Program-made: the position numbers and the translations under genes
Part shown: one piece after another, positions 1-7,328 of the stretch
Layout of the letters: the number at the start of each line of letters is the position of its first letter
How positions within the stretch are numbered: position 1 is the first letter of the stretch
Source of the DNA: JAFGIT01 sp016929465 [NCBI: Candidatus Coatesbacteria bacterium]
GTDB lineage: Bacteria > B130-G9
Assembly: GCA_016929465.1 (NCBI GenBank)
Contig: JAFGIT010000208.1
Span: forward strand, 1 to 12,265
DNA: 12,265 nt
Direction of reading: 5' to 3'
Notes under the pieces: model-generated
What the model saw: only the letters and a program-made list of their open reading frames with translations
The model's database searches: none
Told to the model about the DNA's origin: nothing

Positions 1-1
1 C

Positions 2-1687
2 GGGGTGGTCTGGCTCGTTCGGCGTCGTTCCGCCTCGGTTCTCGTCCCATGGCGATCGCTTGTGCTTATTCTCCTGATAGCCATCCTCGCAGCAGTCCTC
101 GTTTGGCAGGTCGGCCCGTTGAAGGAGCGGGTCCTCACGAGTTTCGGGAGGGATGACACCGGCTTGAGCTTCCGCCGTCTCGCCTGGGGCAGCACGCTGA
201 AGATGATCTCGCGCGAGTCGGTTCTCGGGATCGGTTGCGGGAACTTCGCGGCATTTTACCCCCGGTATCGGACCTCTGAGGAGAGGGCCTTGTTCCCGCA
301 GAGACGGTTCGTCAGGAATCCCCACAATAGCTACCTTCTCGCTGCTGCAGAGGGGGGACCGCTTGGTCTTGCCGCAATCATCTTTTTCGTCCTCGCAGCA
401 CTCAGATTAGCTCTCGCAAGGGTCAGATCGGACCGCGGGGGTGGGGATATATTCGACGCGGCATTGGCAGTCGGCATCATCGCCACACTTCTGCATACAG
501 CGGTTAGTTTCAATCTCGAGAAGCCGGTCTCCGCATTCTATTTCTGGGCCTTTGCCGGCCTGTTGTCAATTCAGCCCCGCCTGGGTGGTGGAATTGATCG
601 TGGCAGCATCTCGGTCCTCGGAAGGTCTGTAATGATCGGATTGTCGGCGCTTATCGTGGCCCTAATGGCTGCTGTCCTTGTCGCCGACCTCCGGGAGATA
701 AACGCCTCGATTCACGCCCCGAGGGGTGCACAACATAAACGCCAGGGTGATCTGCCCGGGGCAGAGCAGGAGCTGAAGACTGCGGTTGAGCTGTGGCCAG
801 AGTCGCCAAATTACCACTATCTCCTGGCAAAGGTCCTCCTGCAAAATGGCGATCTGCAGGGAGCTGAAGCGGAGAATAGGCGAGCGCTCGTTTATTGGCC
901 GCATTTCCGCGATACACTTCTCGACATCGGCATGATCAAATGGCAGCAAGGGAAGCTGGCCGAGGCGGAGAGATACGTGCTGATGTCGCTCGACGTCGAT
1001 CCAGCCTTCGCCAGGGCTCGTATAGCGCTGGGCAATCTTTATACGCTCGAGGGCAACTACGCGGAGGCTATCCGGGAATACAAGCGGGCCCTTGAGCGAC
1101 CATTCTCCCGGGAGAGAGCCTACTACCACATCGCGGTTGCCGAAGCCGCTCGCGGCAGGACCGATGTGGCAATGGAGTCCATCGAGAGCGCCCTTCTGAT
1201 GAGGGATGGATTTCTCGGCAGGGACATGCAAATGACCGCGAGAGCAGACGACCTCTTGAGGAAATACCTCAGGCCCGGGGAGAAGACGTTCCGCGTTGTC
1301 GCCAGGGATGCTGATATGCAGGAGGTCTGGGAGGGACGGGAAAGGGGACTCGCTGTTCTCTCCGAGACGCGGCCGCGCATCCTTGTGTTGAAGGAGCCGG
1401 ATGGTGTCGCGATTGAAGTATCGGAAGATGGAGAGCGGATCGCATTTCGTTTCCGTAGGGTCCTCGAGGCAAGTTTCTATTCAATCGTGATCGATGAAGA
1501 CGATGGCAGGACGATGTCATTCGATGCGTCGGCTGATTCAGAACTCCACGCGCAGGTTTATGCCTTCTATGGCCAGCTTCTATCGTCCCTGGACAGGCCG
1601 ATAGAGGCCGAGGCGATGTGCAGAGAGGCCCTCAGGCTCGATCCCGAAAACAACCTCGCCCGGAAGCTGCTAATTCGGTCCGATTGA
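2..1687 (+). CDS. O-antigen ligase/polymerase-like membrane protein with C-terminal TPRs (5' partial)
   Basis: This is an inner-membrane protein of the Wzy/WaaL (O-antigen ligase) superfamily, which polymerises or transfers undecaprenyl-linked glycans at the periplasmic face. Residues are numbered from the first visible Met (base 5). The frame is already open at the window edge, so the N-terminal membrane segments are missing. Hydrophobic segments lie near 17-35, 118-138, 153-167, 174-189 and 207-227. Between the first two is the family's typical signature: LGIGCGNF (74-81), then NPHNSYLLAAAEGGPLG (105-121) with the conserved His, Glu and glycines. TPR-like helices cover about 243-395 (for example ALGNLYTLEGNYAEAIREY), and one more lies at 514-549. 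A beta-rich stretch at about 425-505 with no TPR character separates the two TPR blocks. The acceptor or substrate is unknown. It is convergent with the beta-helix genes, with its TGA at 1685-1687. Fold assignment is fairly sure; ligase versus polymerase cannot be decided. Confidence 0.85.
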   Translation, partial: GVVWLVRRRSASVLVPWRSLVLILLIAILAAVLVWQVGPLKERVLTSFGRDDTGLSFRRLAWGSTLKMISRESVLGIGCGNFAAFYPRYRTSEERALFPQRRFVRNPHNSYLLAAAEGGPLGLAAIIFFVLAALRLALARVRSDRGGGDIFDAALAVGIIATLLHTAVSFNLEKPVSAFYFWAFAGLLSIQPRLGGGIDRGSISVLGRSVMIGLSALIVALMAAVLVADLREINASIHAPRGAQHKRQGDLPGAEQELKTAVELWPESPNYHYLLAKVLLQNGDLQGAEAENRRALVYWPHFRDTLLDIGMIKWQQGKLAEAERYVLMSLDVDPAFARARIALGNLYTLEGNYAEAIREYKRALERPFSRERAYYHIAVAEAARGRTDVAMESIESALLMRDGFLGRDMQMTARADDLLRKYLRPGEKTFRVVARDADMQEVWEGRERGLAVLSETRPRILVLKEPDGVAIEVSEDGERIAFRFRRVLEASFYSIVIDEDDGRTMSFDASADSELHAQVYAFYGQLLSSLDRPIEAEAMCREALRLDPENNLARKLLIRSD

Positions 1688-1734
1688 CGCGGCGATCCCA
1701 GAACTCGCCCTTCTCATCATCCCCTCCCTTTCAT
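1686..1734 (-). pseudogene. Stump of a third beta-helix paralog start
   Basis: Read on the minus strand, this stretch aligns almost base for base with the first ~50 bases of the 1018-residue beta-helix gene (minus strand from 4806). Both begin GATGAAAGGGA. Both continue with GATGATGAGA, then a TTCTGGGAT or CTCTGGGAT core, then GCCGC. Small indels break the frame. The match starts just after the end of the upstream beta-helix gene, where the next paralog would start in a tandem array. It stops at the stop codon of the convergent TPR gene. I infer that the array once held at least one more copy, deleted except for its first codons. Confidence 0.6.
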
Positions 1735-1752
1735 CCCCCATCCCCCGGCTGC

Positions 1753-4700
1753 CTACGGCAGCGGATAGTGATACCCCAAATCGACCGTGCCGGAATCAGG
1801 TGTGCCGTCGGTCTGCGTGGTCCTGTCCGAGAGGCCTGCATCAATTGCGGATCGGCTGCCGGCGTCTATGCATGGGCTGTCAGGATGGAGGTAATATTCG
1901 CCGAGGGGGCCAATGACGAACAAGGGATCGAATTGAATGTTGCCCTCGCCGGGGTAATCCTCTCCTATACAGCAGTAGGTCGCGGAGCAATAACCCGCGA
2001 GATCATCGCCATTGCCCCAGATTATGCAGTCGGTGATTTGTGATGAATTGTTGGAGTAAAATCTGATGCCGCCCGCACCGTTGGACTCGTTGTAAGAAAT
2101 GGTGTTGTTCGCGATATTGGATGTGTCGTGTCTCACAAAGAGCCCGCCCCCCGAATTTTTAGCGTAGTTTCTTGTGATAAGGTTGTTGAATAAATTGGGC
2201 GCGCTTTCATCGAGATGTATCCCGCCTCCTTGATAGCCCACTTCGTTGCTATATATGATGTTATTGAGGATGTACGGTGAACAGCCAAAGCAAAATATGC
2301 CGCCTCCAACACCATATTGTGCTTCACCGTTGCCGGATATTAGGTTTCCGTCAATCAGCGGTGAGCTCTCGCCGCACCATATTCCGCCGCCGTAAATGGC
2401 GCAGTTGCCCGATATCTTGTTGTTCGAGATCAAAGGTGAGCTATCATTGAAGCAACATATCCCGCCGCCACGGCAGATTTCAACGGCTGCATTATTGGAT
2501 ATGGTGTTGTTGCTGATCGCACCTCCGCTCGAAAAGCAGTAGATCCCGGCGCCATCTTCTCCAGACAGATTCTCAGATATGTCGTTTGCCTCGATATGCG
2601 CATTGCTACCGTTCAGGCAGGCAATTCCACCACCCTCTTCGGCCTCGTTTTGCGTGATAGTGTTTCCGTAAATTGTGGGCGAGCTCCCGTCACACAATAT
2701 CCCGCCACCACGGGCGTCGTTGCTCGTCCTCCCGCTTACATTGCCTCCGCGGATTTTGAGGCCAGCAATCCAGAGGTCATGCACATCACGACAGGTGATG
2801 ACGCGGTCCATCTGATCGGCGCTAACGAGAGCTATGTCAGAGCCTTCACCGATGACAGAGACCCAGCTCTTCATGTTGAGGGGGAACACCTCGGCATTGG
2901 TTGAGGGGGAATAAAGGCCAGCAGCCACATGGATCACGACGGGCTTATCCTGCGTTCCATGGACGCAGCCCAGGGCATGCGATATCGTCCGGAATGGATC
3001 ATCTTCAGAGCCCGAGCCAAGATCGTTTCCTGCCTCGGCGCTTACATGGGCTTCGCTCGTGGGATTCGGGAGGACGGCAAGAGCAGATGTTTCCATCGCC
3101 GACCAGCCCCTGAATTCATCTCGTACCAGAAAAGAGATCTTGTGGTCCCCGATAGCGAGATGAGCCGCATGGATGATCTCGAAATTCTGCTGATTGCTCA
3201 GAAATCCATTGATGTCAGATTCCCATCGATAGCCAATGAAATTCGTGCCATTCTCGCCGTGGCCCCGAAATTCGAGCGGCTCGTTTCCCTGGACAACTGG
3301 ATTGGGGGAGATAGAGTCAATGTGTGCTTTTGGCGGATCTTCGCTCAGCATACTTGGGTGGTGATAGCCCATATCGACGGTGCCGACGTCAGGCATACAA
3401 TCGACTTGCGTCACCCAACGAGATAGGCCAGCGTCTCTTGAGGTTCTACTTCCAGCATCTATGCAGGGGCTTTGTAGGTCGAGGTAATATTCATCGCTGT
3501 CTCCAGCAACGAACATGGGATTGATGTATATGTTACCTTCGCCTCCCTCCTCCTCCTCAATACAAGAATAAACCGCGGAGCAGCAATATAGGTCTGTGTA
3601 AAGCTCATCGGCATCATATCCGCGGTGATACCACGACCCGCCGTTATCCCAGAGAATGCAATCACAGATATTAATCGGATCATCTTCGACCGAATCAGGT
3701 CTGTACGAGCGCTCTAAGTAATAAGAGGAAGGATCGTCACAATATATCCCATCCCCATATTTCGCAGTGTTTCCGGCTATGGTGCAATACTCGATTATCG
3801 CTGGGCTTTGCTCGTAGTAATAAATTCCGCCCCCCAGTGTGGCCGAGTTATCGACTATCAAGTTATTTCTAATTTTCAATGAGGTCGTCTCATCACTATA
3901 GATTCCACCACCGCCGATGAACTCTCCATGAGTAGCGGAATTATCGGATATCACATTATTCTGAATAATCGCTGTGCTGCTCTCGGAGCAATATATGCCC
4001 GCGCCATCTCCATAGGCTATTTCGCCCCGCGATATGGTTACTTTCTCAATCAAGACTCCCTCGGCCCTCCGACAGGTGATCACCCGTGTATTTCGCTCCG
4101 CATCAAATATCGTCGTCTCTGCGTTCTCCCCGGATATCGTCACCCAGCTCTTCATGAGAAGGGGGAAGCTCTCCCCGTTGGCTGAATCCGAATATGTCCC
4201 CGCTGCGATGTGTATTGTGACTGGCCGGGCTTGGGAGGCGTCGACCACCGAGGCGAGGGCGTGGGTTACAGTCCTATAAGGCGACTTCAACGAGCCATCG
4301 TTCCAATCACTGCCTTCCTCTGCGCTCACATATATATGCTGAGTGTTGTCTTCAAAGGCAAACGTCGCAAAGCTGACATCTGAAATGAAGTCGAACGCAT
4401 CGGGCTGTGTCAGGACCGCAGCGAACGAATACTCGCCCTCATCAGCTATCGGCGGCATCTCGCATGGGATATCGAACCACTGAAATGGGACCAGCCCCTG
4501 ATAGAAGGGATTCGGCACATGAAGGCCCGCGAGCCAGGGCGAAAGCCCCTCACCCCAGCCACTCCCATCGAGCGTGTAGATGACGTCGTCAATAGATACC
4601 AGGCCAATATATACATCGACATCGACCGGAGCGTCATAATTTGCTCCCCCGAGCCTGATCTCGATCGTCTCGCCTGCTGAATACGCATCTTCGTCGGTTG

Positions 4701-4809
4701 TTATGCTTACCGAAGGTGCCGCCCAAAGCCCCGTCGAAATGCACAACATCGCGCAGATAGCGGCTATCCCAGAGCCCGTTCCTCTCATCATCACCATCCC
4801 TTTCATCAT
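1753..4809 (-). CDS. Exported double right-handed beta-helix protein
   Basis: The protein has 1018 residues. A signal peptide (about 1-31, AICAMLCISTGLWAA before PSV) implies export. Residues 32-155 form a beta-sandwich-like domain shared with the upstream paralog. Then come two full helix modules. Module 1 is 157-485: a YVSAEEGSDWNDG...PYRTVTHAL opening (DUF1565-like), rungs with NN.I..N and GGGI.C repeats, and a GTVDMGYHHP cap. Residues 486-585 are an Ig/PKD-like linker (SPNPVVQG...YRWESD...SFLVRD). Module 2 is 588-1018, with the same opening and a GTVDLGYHYPLP cap. No sorting tail or membrane anchor is visible. Its role is unknown; such folds occur in surface adhesins and in polysaccharide lyases, but I see no catalytic signature. 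The start is ambiguous: ATGs lie at 4809, 4806, 4797, 4791 and 4788. GAGGG sits 7 bases before the 4806 ATG, and the 4809 ATG overlaps the upstream TGA, suggesting translational coupling. Confidence 0.85.
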   Translation of the reverse strand: MMKGMVMMRGTGSGIAAICAMLCISTGLWAAPSVSITTDEDAYSAGETIEIRLGGANYDAPVDVDVYIGLVSIDDVIYTLDGSGWGEGLSPWLAGLHVPNPFYQGLVPFQWFDIPCEMPPIADEGEYSFAAVLTQPDAFDFISDVSFATFAFEDNTQHIYVSAEEGSDWNDGSLKSPYRTVTHALASVVDASQARPVTIHIAAGTYSDSANGESFPLLMKSWVTISGENAETTIFDAERNTRVITCRRAEGVLIEKVTISRGEIAYGDGAGIYCSESSTAIIQNNVISDNSATHGEFIGGGGIYSDETTSLKIRNNLIVDNSATLGGGIYYYEQSPAIIEYCTIAGNTAKYGDGIYCDDPSSYYLERSYRPDSVEDDPINICDCILWDNGGSWYHRGYDADELYTDLYCCSAVYSCIEEEEGGEGNIYINPMFVAGDSDEYYLDLQSPCIDAGSRTSRDAGLSRWVTQVDCMPDVGTVDMGYHHPSMLSEDPPKAHIDSISPNPVVQGNEPLEFRGHGENGTNFIGYRWESDINGFLSNQQNFEIIHAAHLAIGDHKISFLVRDEFRGWSAMETSALAVLPNPTSEAHVSAEAGNDLGSGSEDDPFRTISHALGCVHGTQDKPVVIHVAAGLYSPSTNAEVFPLNMKSWVSVIGEGSDIALVSADQMDRVITCRDVHDLWIAGLKIRGGNVSGRTSNDARGGGILCDGSSPTIYGNTITQNEAEEGGGIACLNGSNAHIEANDISENLSGEDGAGIYCFSSGGAISNNTISNNAAVEICRGGGICCFNDSSPLISNNKISGNCAIYGGGIWCGESSPLIDGNLISGNGEAQYGVGGGIFCFGCSPYILNNIIYSNEVGYQGGGIHLDESAPNLFNNLITRNYAKNSGGGLFVRHDTSNIANNTISYNESNGAGGIRFYSNNSSQITDCIIWGNGDDLAGYCSATYCCIGEDYPGEGNIQFDPLFVIGPLGEYYLHPDSPCIDAGSRSAIDAGLSDRTTQTDGTPDSGTVDLGYHYPLP

Positions 4810-6851
4810 TCATCCCTCATCCTTCGTCCCCCGTCTGCGGTCGGCAGCGGATAATGATACCCCATATCGACGGTGCCGGTATCTGGTGTGCCGTTGCCAT
4901 GTGTGGTCCTGTCCGCGAGGCCTGCATCCACCGCCAATTGGCTGCCGGCATTAATGCACGGGCTGTCTGGGTGGAGGTAGTATTCGCCTAGCGGCCCTTC
5001 GACGAACATGGGATCGGTGTGGATGTTGCCCTCGCCTTCATCCTGATCTTCAATGCAGCAGAACGTGGCGGAGCATTTATATAGGTCGTCGTCGTTGCCC
5101 CATATGATGCAGTCAACGACAGGAGGATGATCCCATCGATAGGAGAATATGCCATAACCATTGCCCACAATAGTGTTTGAGCGTATCTCAGGTTGGGGAC
5201 CATCACCTATGCCGATCCCATCTTCTCCGTTGTACGCGGATATGTTGTTTTCTATTAGGGGATATCCACCATAACAGCACCCGATTCCATGGAGGGCGTT
5301 GCCGGCAACAGTGTTATGGGAGATAATTGGTGAGCTATCACTCGATTCTATCCCCTGTCTATTTTCGATTACAATATTATCAATTATATGTGCAGTGCTT
5401 TCGTATCGACATGTTATTGCGCTGCCGTATAAAGACCAATTGTTTTCAATAATATTGCCTTCTATCGTAGGTGAACCTGTGCAACATACAGCTGAGCCGG
5501 AATCCTCTGCATAGTTGTCTTGTATCAAGTTCGCTCGCACCATAGCACTGGAGCTGCAATAGACACCACCTCCATCCTGCCCGTTGTTCCCAACTATGGT
5601 GTTGGCTTCGACAGTCACAGAGCCCCAAATGAATATCCCCGCTCCGTCTGCGCTTAGCCCGTCCAATCTGTTGTTTGATATATAATTTTCTCTAATGATC
5701 GCTGAACTTCCAGAACAGCATATCCCTCCGCCGTAGGCAGCAAAGCAGCCAGATGTATTAGCTTGGCCCGAATTGTCTGAGATCACGTTGTCTTGGATCA
5801 GCGTCGGGTCTCCGGATGAGTATATGCCCCCACCATAGGCGTATCGAGAGTCATATGGATTACCGTCAAATATAGAATTGTCGGTTACAACATTGCCCCG
5901 GATTACGGCAGATCCCCGATAGCAGCATATTCCGCCGCCATAGACGCATTCTTCTCTCCAAATGGAATTGCGTGCGGAATTTCGAGTGATTATATTGTTT
6001 TCTATTCTTATTGAGCTATCTAAACAGCATATCCCGCCGCCATTGCAGTCCGGCCAGGGATCGTCGGCTGATCCACCGGTTATCGTGAGATTTCTAATAA
6101 CCACGGAGTCAACTCCAGCGCAGAACACAACATGAGCCGCGTTTTCATTCGCATTAACTATCGTCATCTCTGCGCACTCTCCAGATAATGTCACCCACCT
6201 CTTCATGTTAAGGGGGAACGTCTCGCCATTATTCTCATTCGAGTATGTTCCCGCCGCGACATGTATCGTAACCGGCCGAGCCTTCGAGCCCTCAACTGAG
6301 GTGAGGGCATGGGTTATCGTCCTGTATGGAGACAACTGAGTGCCGTCGTTCCAGTCACTCCCTGTTTCTGCACTCACATAAACATGCCAGGTGTTGTCCC
6401 CAACGGCAAACGTCGCGAAGCTGACATCTGAGATGAAGTCGAACGTATCGGGGTGGGTCAGGACTGCCGCGAACGAGTATTTGCCCTCATCGGCGATCGG
6501 CGGCATGGTGCATGGAATGTCGAACCGGTGGAAGGGGGCCAGCCCCTGATAGAAGGGATTCGGCACATATAGCCCAACCAGCCACGGCGAAAGCCCCTCA
6601 GCCCAGCCGCTTTCTCCGAGAGTGTAGATGACGCCATCAATATCAATCAGGCCGACATACACATCGACATCGATCGGGTCGTCATAATTCTCGCCGCCGA
6701 GGCTGAGCTCGATTGTCTCACCCGAGCTATAGATATCCCTGTCATTATGGACCTTGACCGTCGGGGTTGAGAGAGCCGAAGCTGCTATCATCAGCAGCAG
6801 GTGGACAAAAAGAAGAGAGCGAAACGAGCAGACTTTCAGGACCGGTTTCAC
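4806..6851 (-). CDS. Exported right-handed beta-helix protein, single module
   Basis: The protein has 681 residues and starts with GTG. Signal peptide about 1-28 (RSLLFVHLLLMIAASALS). Residues 30-155 form the N-terminal beta-sandwich-like domain seen in the downstream paralog, with near-identical motifs such as VPNPFYQGLAPF and DFISDVSFATFA. Residues 157-260 contain the DUF1565-like opening (YVSAETGSDWNDG, PYRTITHAL). About 265-590 is a stack of 22-35-residue rungs with NN.I..N turns and GGGICC-type strands, and the end is the GTVDMGYHYPLP cap (659-670) plus an 11-residue tail rich in charged residues. Six adjacent Cys-Cys pairs are present (275, 309, 378, 456, 525, 598). It is the first gene of the tandem pair and overlaps the next by ATGA. 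No enzyme motif is evident; a structural or adhesive surface role is a guess. Confidence 0.85.
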   Translation of the reverse strand: MKPVLKVCSFRSLLFVHLLLMIAASALSTPTVKVHNDRDIYSSGETIELSLGGENYDDPIDVDVYVGLIDIDGVIYTLGESGWAEGLSPWLVGLYVPNPFYQGLAPFHRFDIPCTMPPIADEGKYSFAAVLTHPDTFDFISDVSFATFAVGDNTWHVYVSAETGSDWNDGTQLSPYRTITHALTSVEGSKARPVTIHVAAGTYSNENNGETFPLNMKRWVTLSGECAEMTIVNANENAAHVVFCAGVDSVVIRNLTITGGSADDPWPDCNGGGICCLDSSIRIENNIITRNSARNSIWREECVYGGGICCYRGSAVIRGNVVTDNSIFDGNPYDSRYAYGGGIYSSGDPTLIQDNVISDNSGQANTSGCFAAYGGGICCSGSSAIIRENYISNNRLDGLSADGAGIFIWGSVTVEANTIVGNNGQDGGGVYCSSSAMVRANLIQDNYAEDSGSAVCCTGSPTIEGNIIENNWSLYGSAITCRYESTAHIIDNIVIENRQGIESSDSSPIISHNTVAGNALHGIGCCYGGYPLIENNISAYNGEDGIGIGDGPQPEIRSNTIVGNGYGIFSYRWDHPPVVDCIIWGNDDDLYKCSATFCCIEDQDEGEGNIHTDPMFVEGPLGEYYLHPDSPCINAGSQLAVDAGLADRTTHGNGTPDTGTVDMGYHYPLPTADGGRRMRDE

Positions 6852-6858
6852 GGCTCAA

Positions 6859-6865
6859 CCTCCCC
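6859..6865 (-). promoter_or_regulatory. Strong Shine-Dalgarno deciding a GTG start
   Basis: On the minus strand GGGGAGG lies seven bases before the GTG at 6851-6849. The first residues after that GTG give a normal signal peptide, so GTG is preferred over any internal ATG. Confidence 0.75.
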
Positions 6866-7069
6866 ATTCTTGATTATTTCCCGAGGCGTACAAGCATCAT
6901 ATCAATTGCATTGCGCCGATTCCAGCGAAATTCGATTCGTATTGATTTCAGGGCAATTTGAGGCAGCATGGCGCTATCATACAATTGAGAGTAGTGGCGA
7001 GATTCCTACATACAATATGTGGAAGATCTTCTGGAGATTGACCATTATTCGTCTAATTTGTTTATCTAG

Positions 7070-7092
7070 CTGAGTGCGCAATTCGCACTCAG
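7070..7092. promoter_or_regulatory. Perfect 9-bp inverted repeat, candidate regulator site
   Basis: Arms CTGAGTGCG (7070-7078) and CGCACTCAG (7084-7092) are exact inverted copies around the 5-base centre CAATT. No T-run follows on either strand, so it does not look like a terminator. It lies about 190 bases upstream of the sigma-54-like promoter of lpxC. That is a usual distance for an upstream activating sequence bound by a dimeric enhancer-binding protein. It could instead control the divergent beta-helix genes or form an RNA hairpin. Confidence 0.55.
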
Positions 7093-7269
7093 TGGCGGAT
7101 TTGATTAGGTGTGTCGAAAAATCTACAACACAAATTCGAATTTTTGCCACAATCGGGGCCATTCATCTCCGAAATGACACAAGCCGCGTCTTCACGAGAT
7201 CCTCTGGAATCCGCGATATAGATGGGGATTGCGTAGGCCGATTTCGATGATCGTAAAATTTTCTGCGGT

Positions 7270-7286
7270 TTGGCACGTATCGTGCT
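7270..7286 (+). promoter_or_regulatory. Sigma-54 (-24/-12) promoter candidate for lpxC
   Basis: The sequence TTGGCACGTATCGTGCT matches the sigma-54 consensus TTGGCACG-N4-TTGCT with a single change (GTGC for TTGC). GG (7272-7273) and GC (7284-7285) are correctly separated by ten bases. The predicted transcript start is near 7297, a few bases before the GGAGGG at 7302-7307. Caveat: the same bases contain a short palindrome, GCACG-TAT-CGTGC, that could be an operator. Confidence 0.5.
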
Positions 7287-7328
7287 TAAATAATTGCGGA
7301 CGGAGGGATGGTCTCAAGGATGAACTAT

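Larger units (their letters stand above)
6866..7301. other. AT-rich divergent intergenic region
   Basis: This is the gap between the divergent beta-helix genes and lpxC; it is visibly more AT-rich than the flanking genes. It holds the palindrome and sigma-54-like site listed separately. A poor sigma-70-like -10 (TATGAT, minus strand, 6901-6896) with only a three-of-six -35 could serve the beta-helix genes. The open frames inside it have no convincing composition or ribosome site, and I call no gene here. Between about 7100 and 7255 I see nothing interpretable. Confidence 0.6.

Noticed and set aside
1618-2043. 141-codon plus-strand frame spanning the convergent junction.
   Set aside because: It runs antisense through the conserved GYHYP cap of the beta-helix gene and out of frame over the TPR gene.
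1753-6851. Regular repeats considered as a CRISPR array or DNA-level tandem repeat.
   Set aside because: The periodicity is at the protein level (beta-helix rungs of 22-35 residues) with diverged DNA, and there are no identical repeats with unique spacers.
6801-7073. 90-codon plus-strand frame over the start of the 681-residue gene.
   Set aside because: It overlaps the well-supported signal peptide and ribosome site of the opposite gene and has no motifs.
6977-7162. 61-codon minus-strand frame in the divergent gap.
   Set aside because: A GGAG four bases before the ATG is suggestive, but the frame is AT-rich, reads through the palindrome, and the protein shows no domain or coherent pattern.
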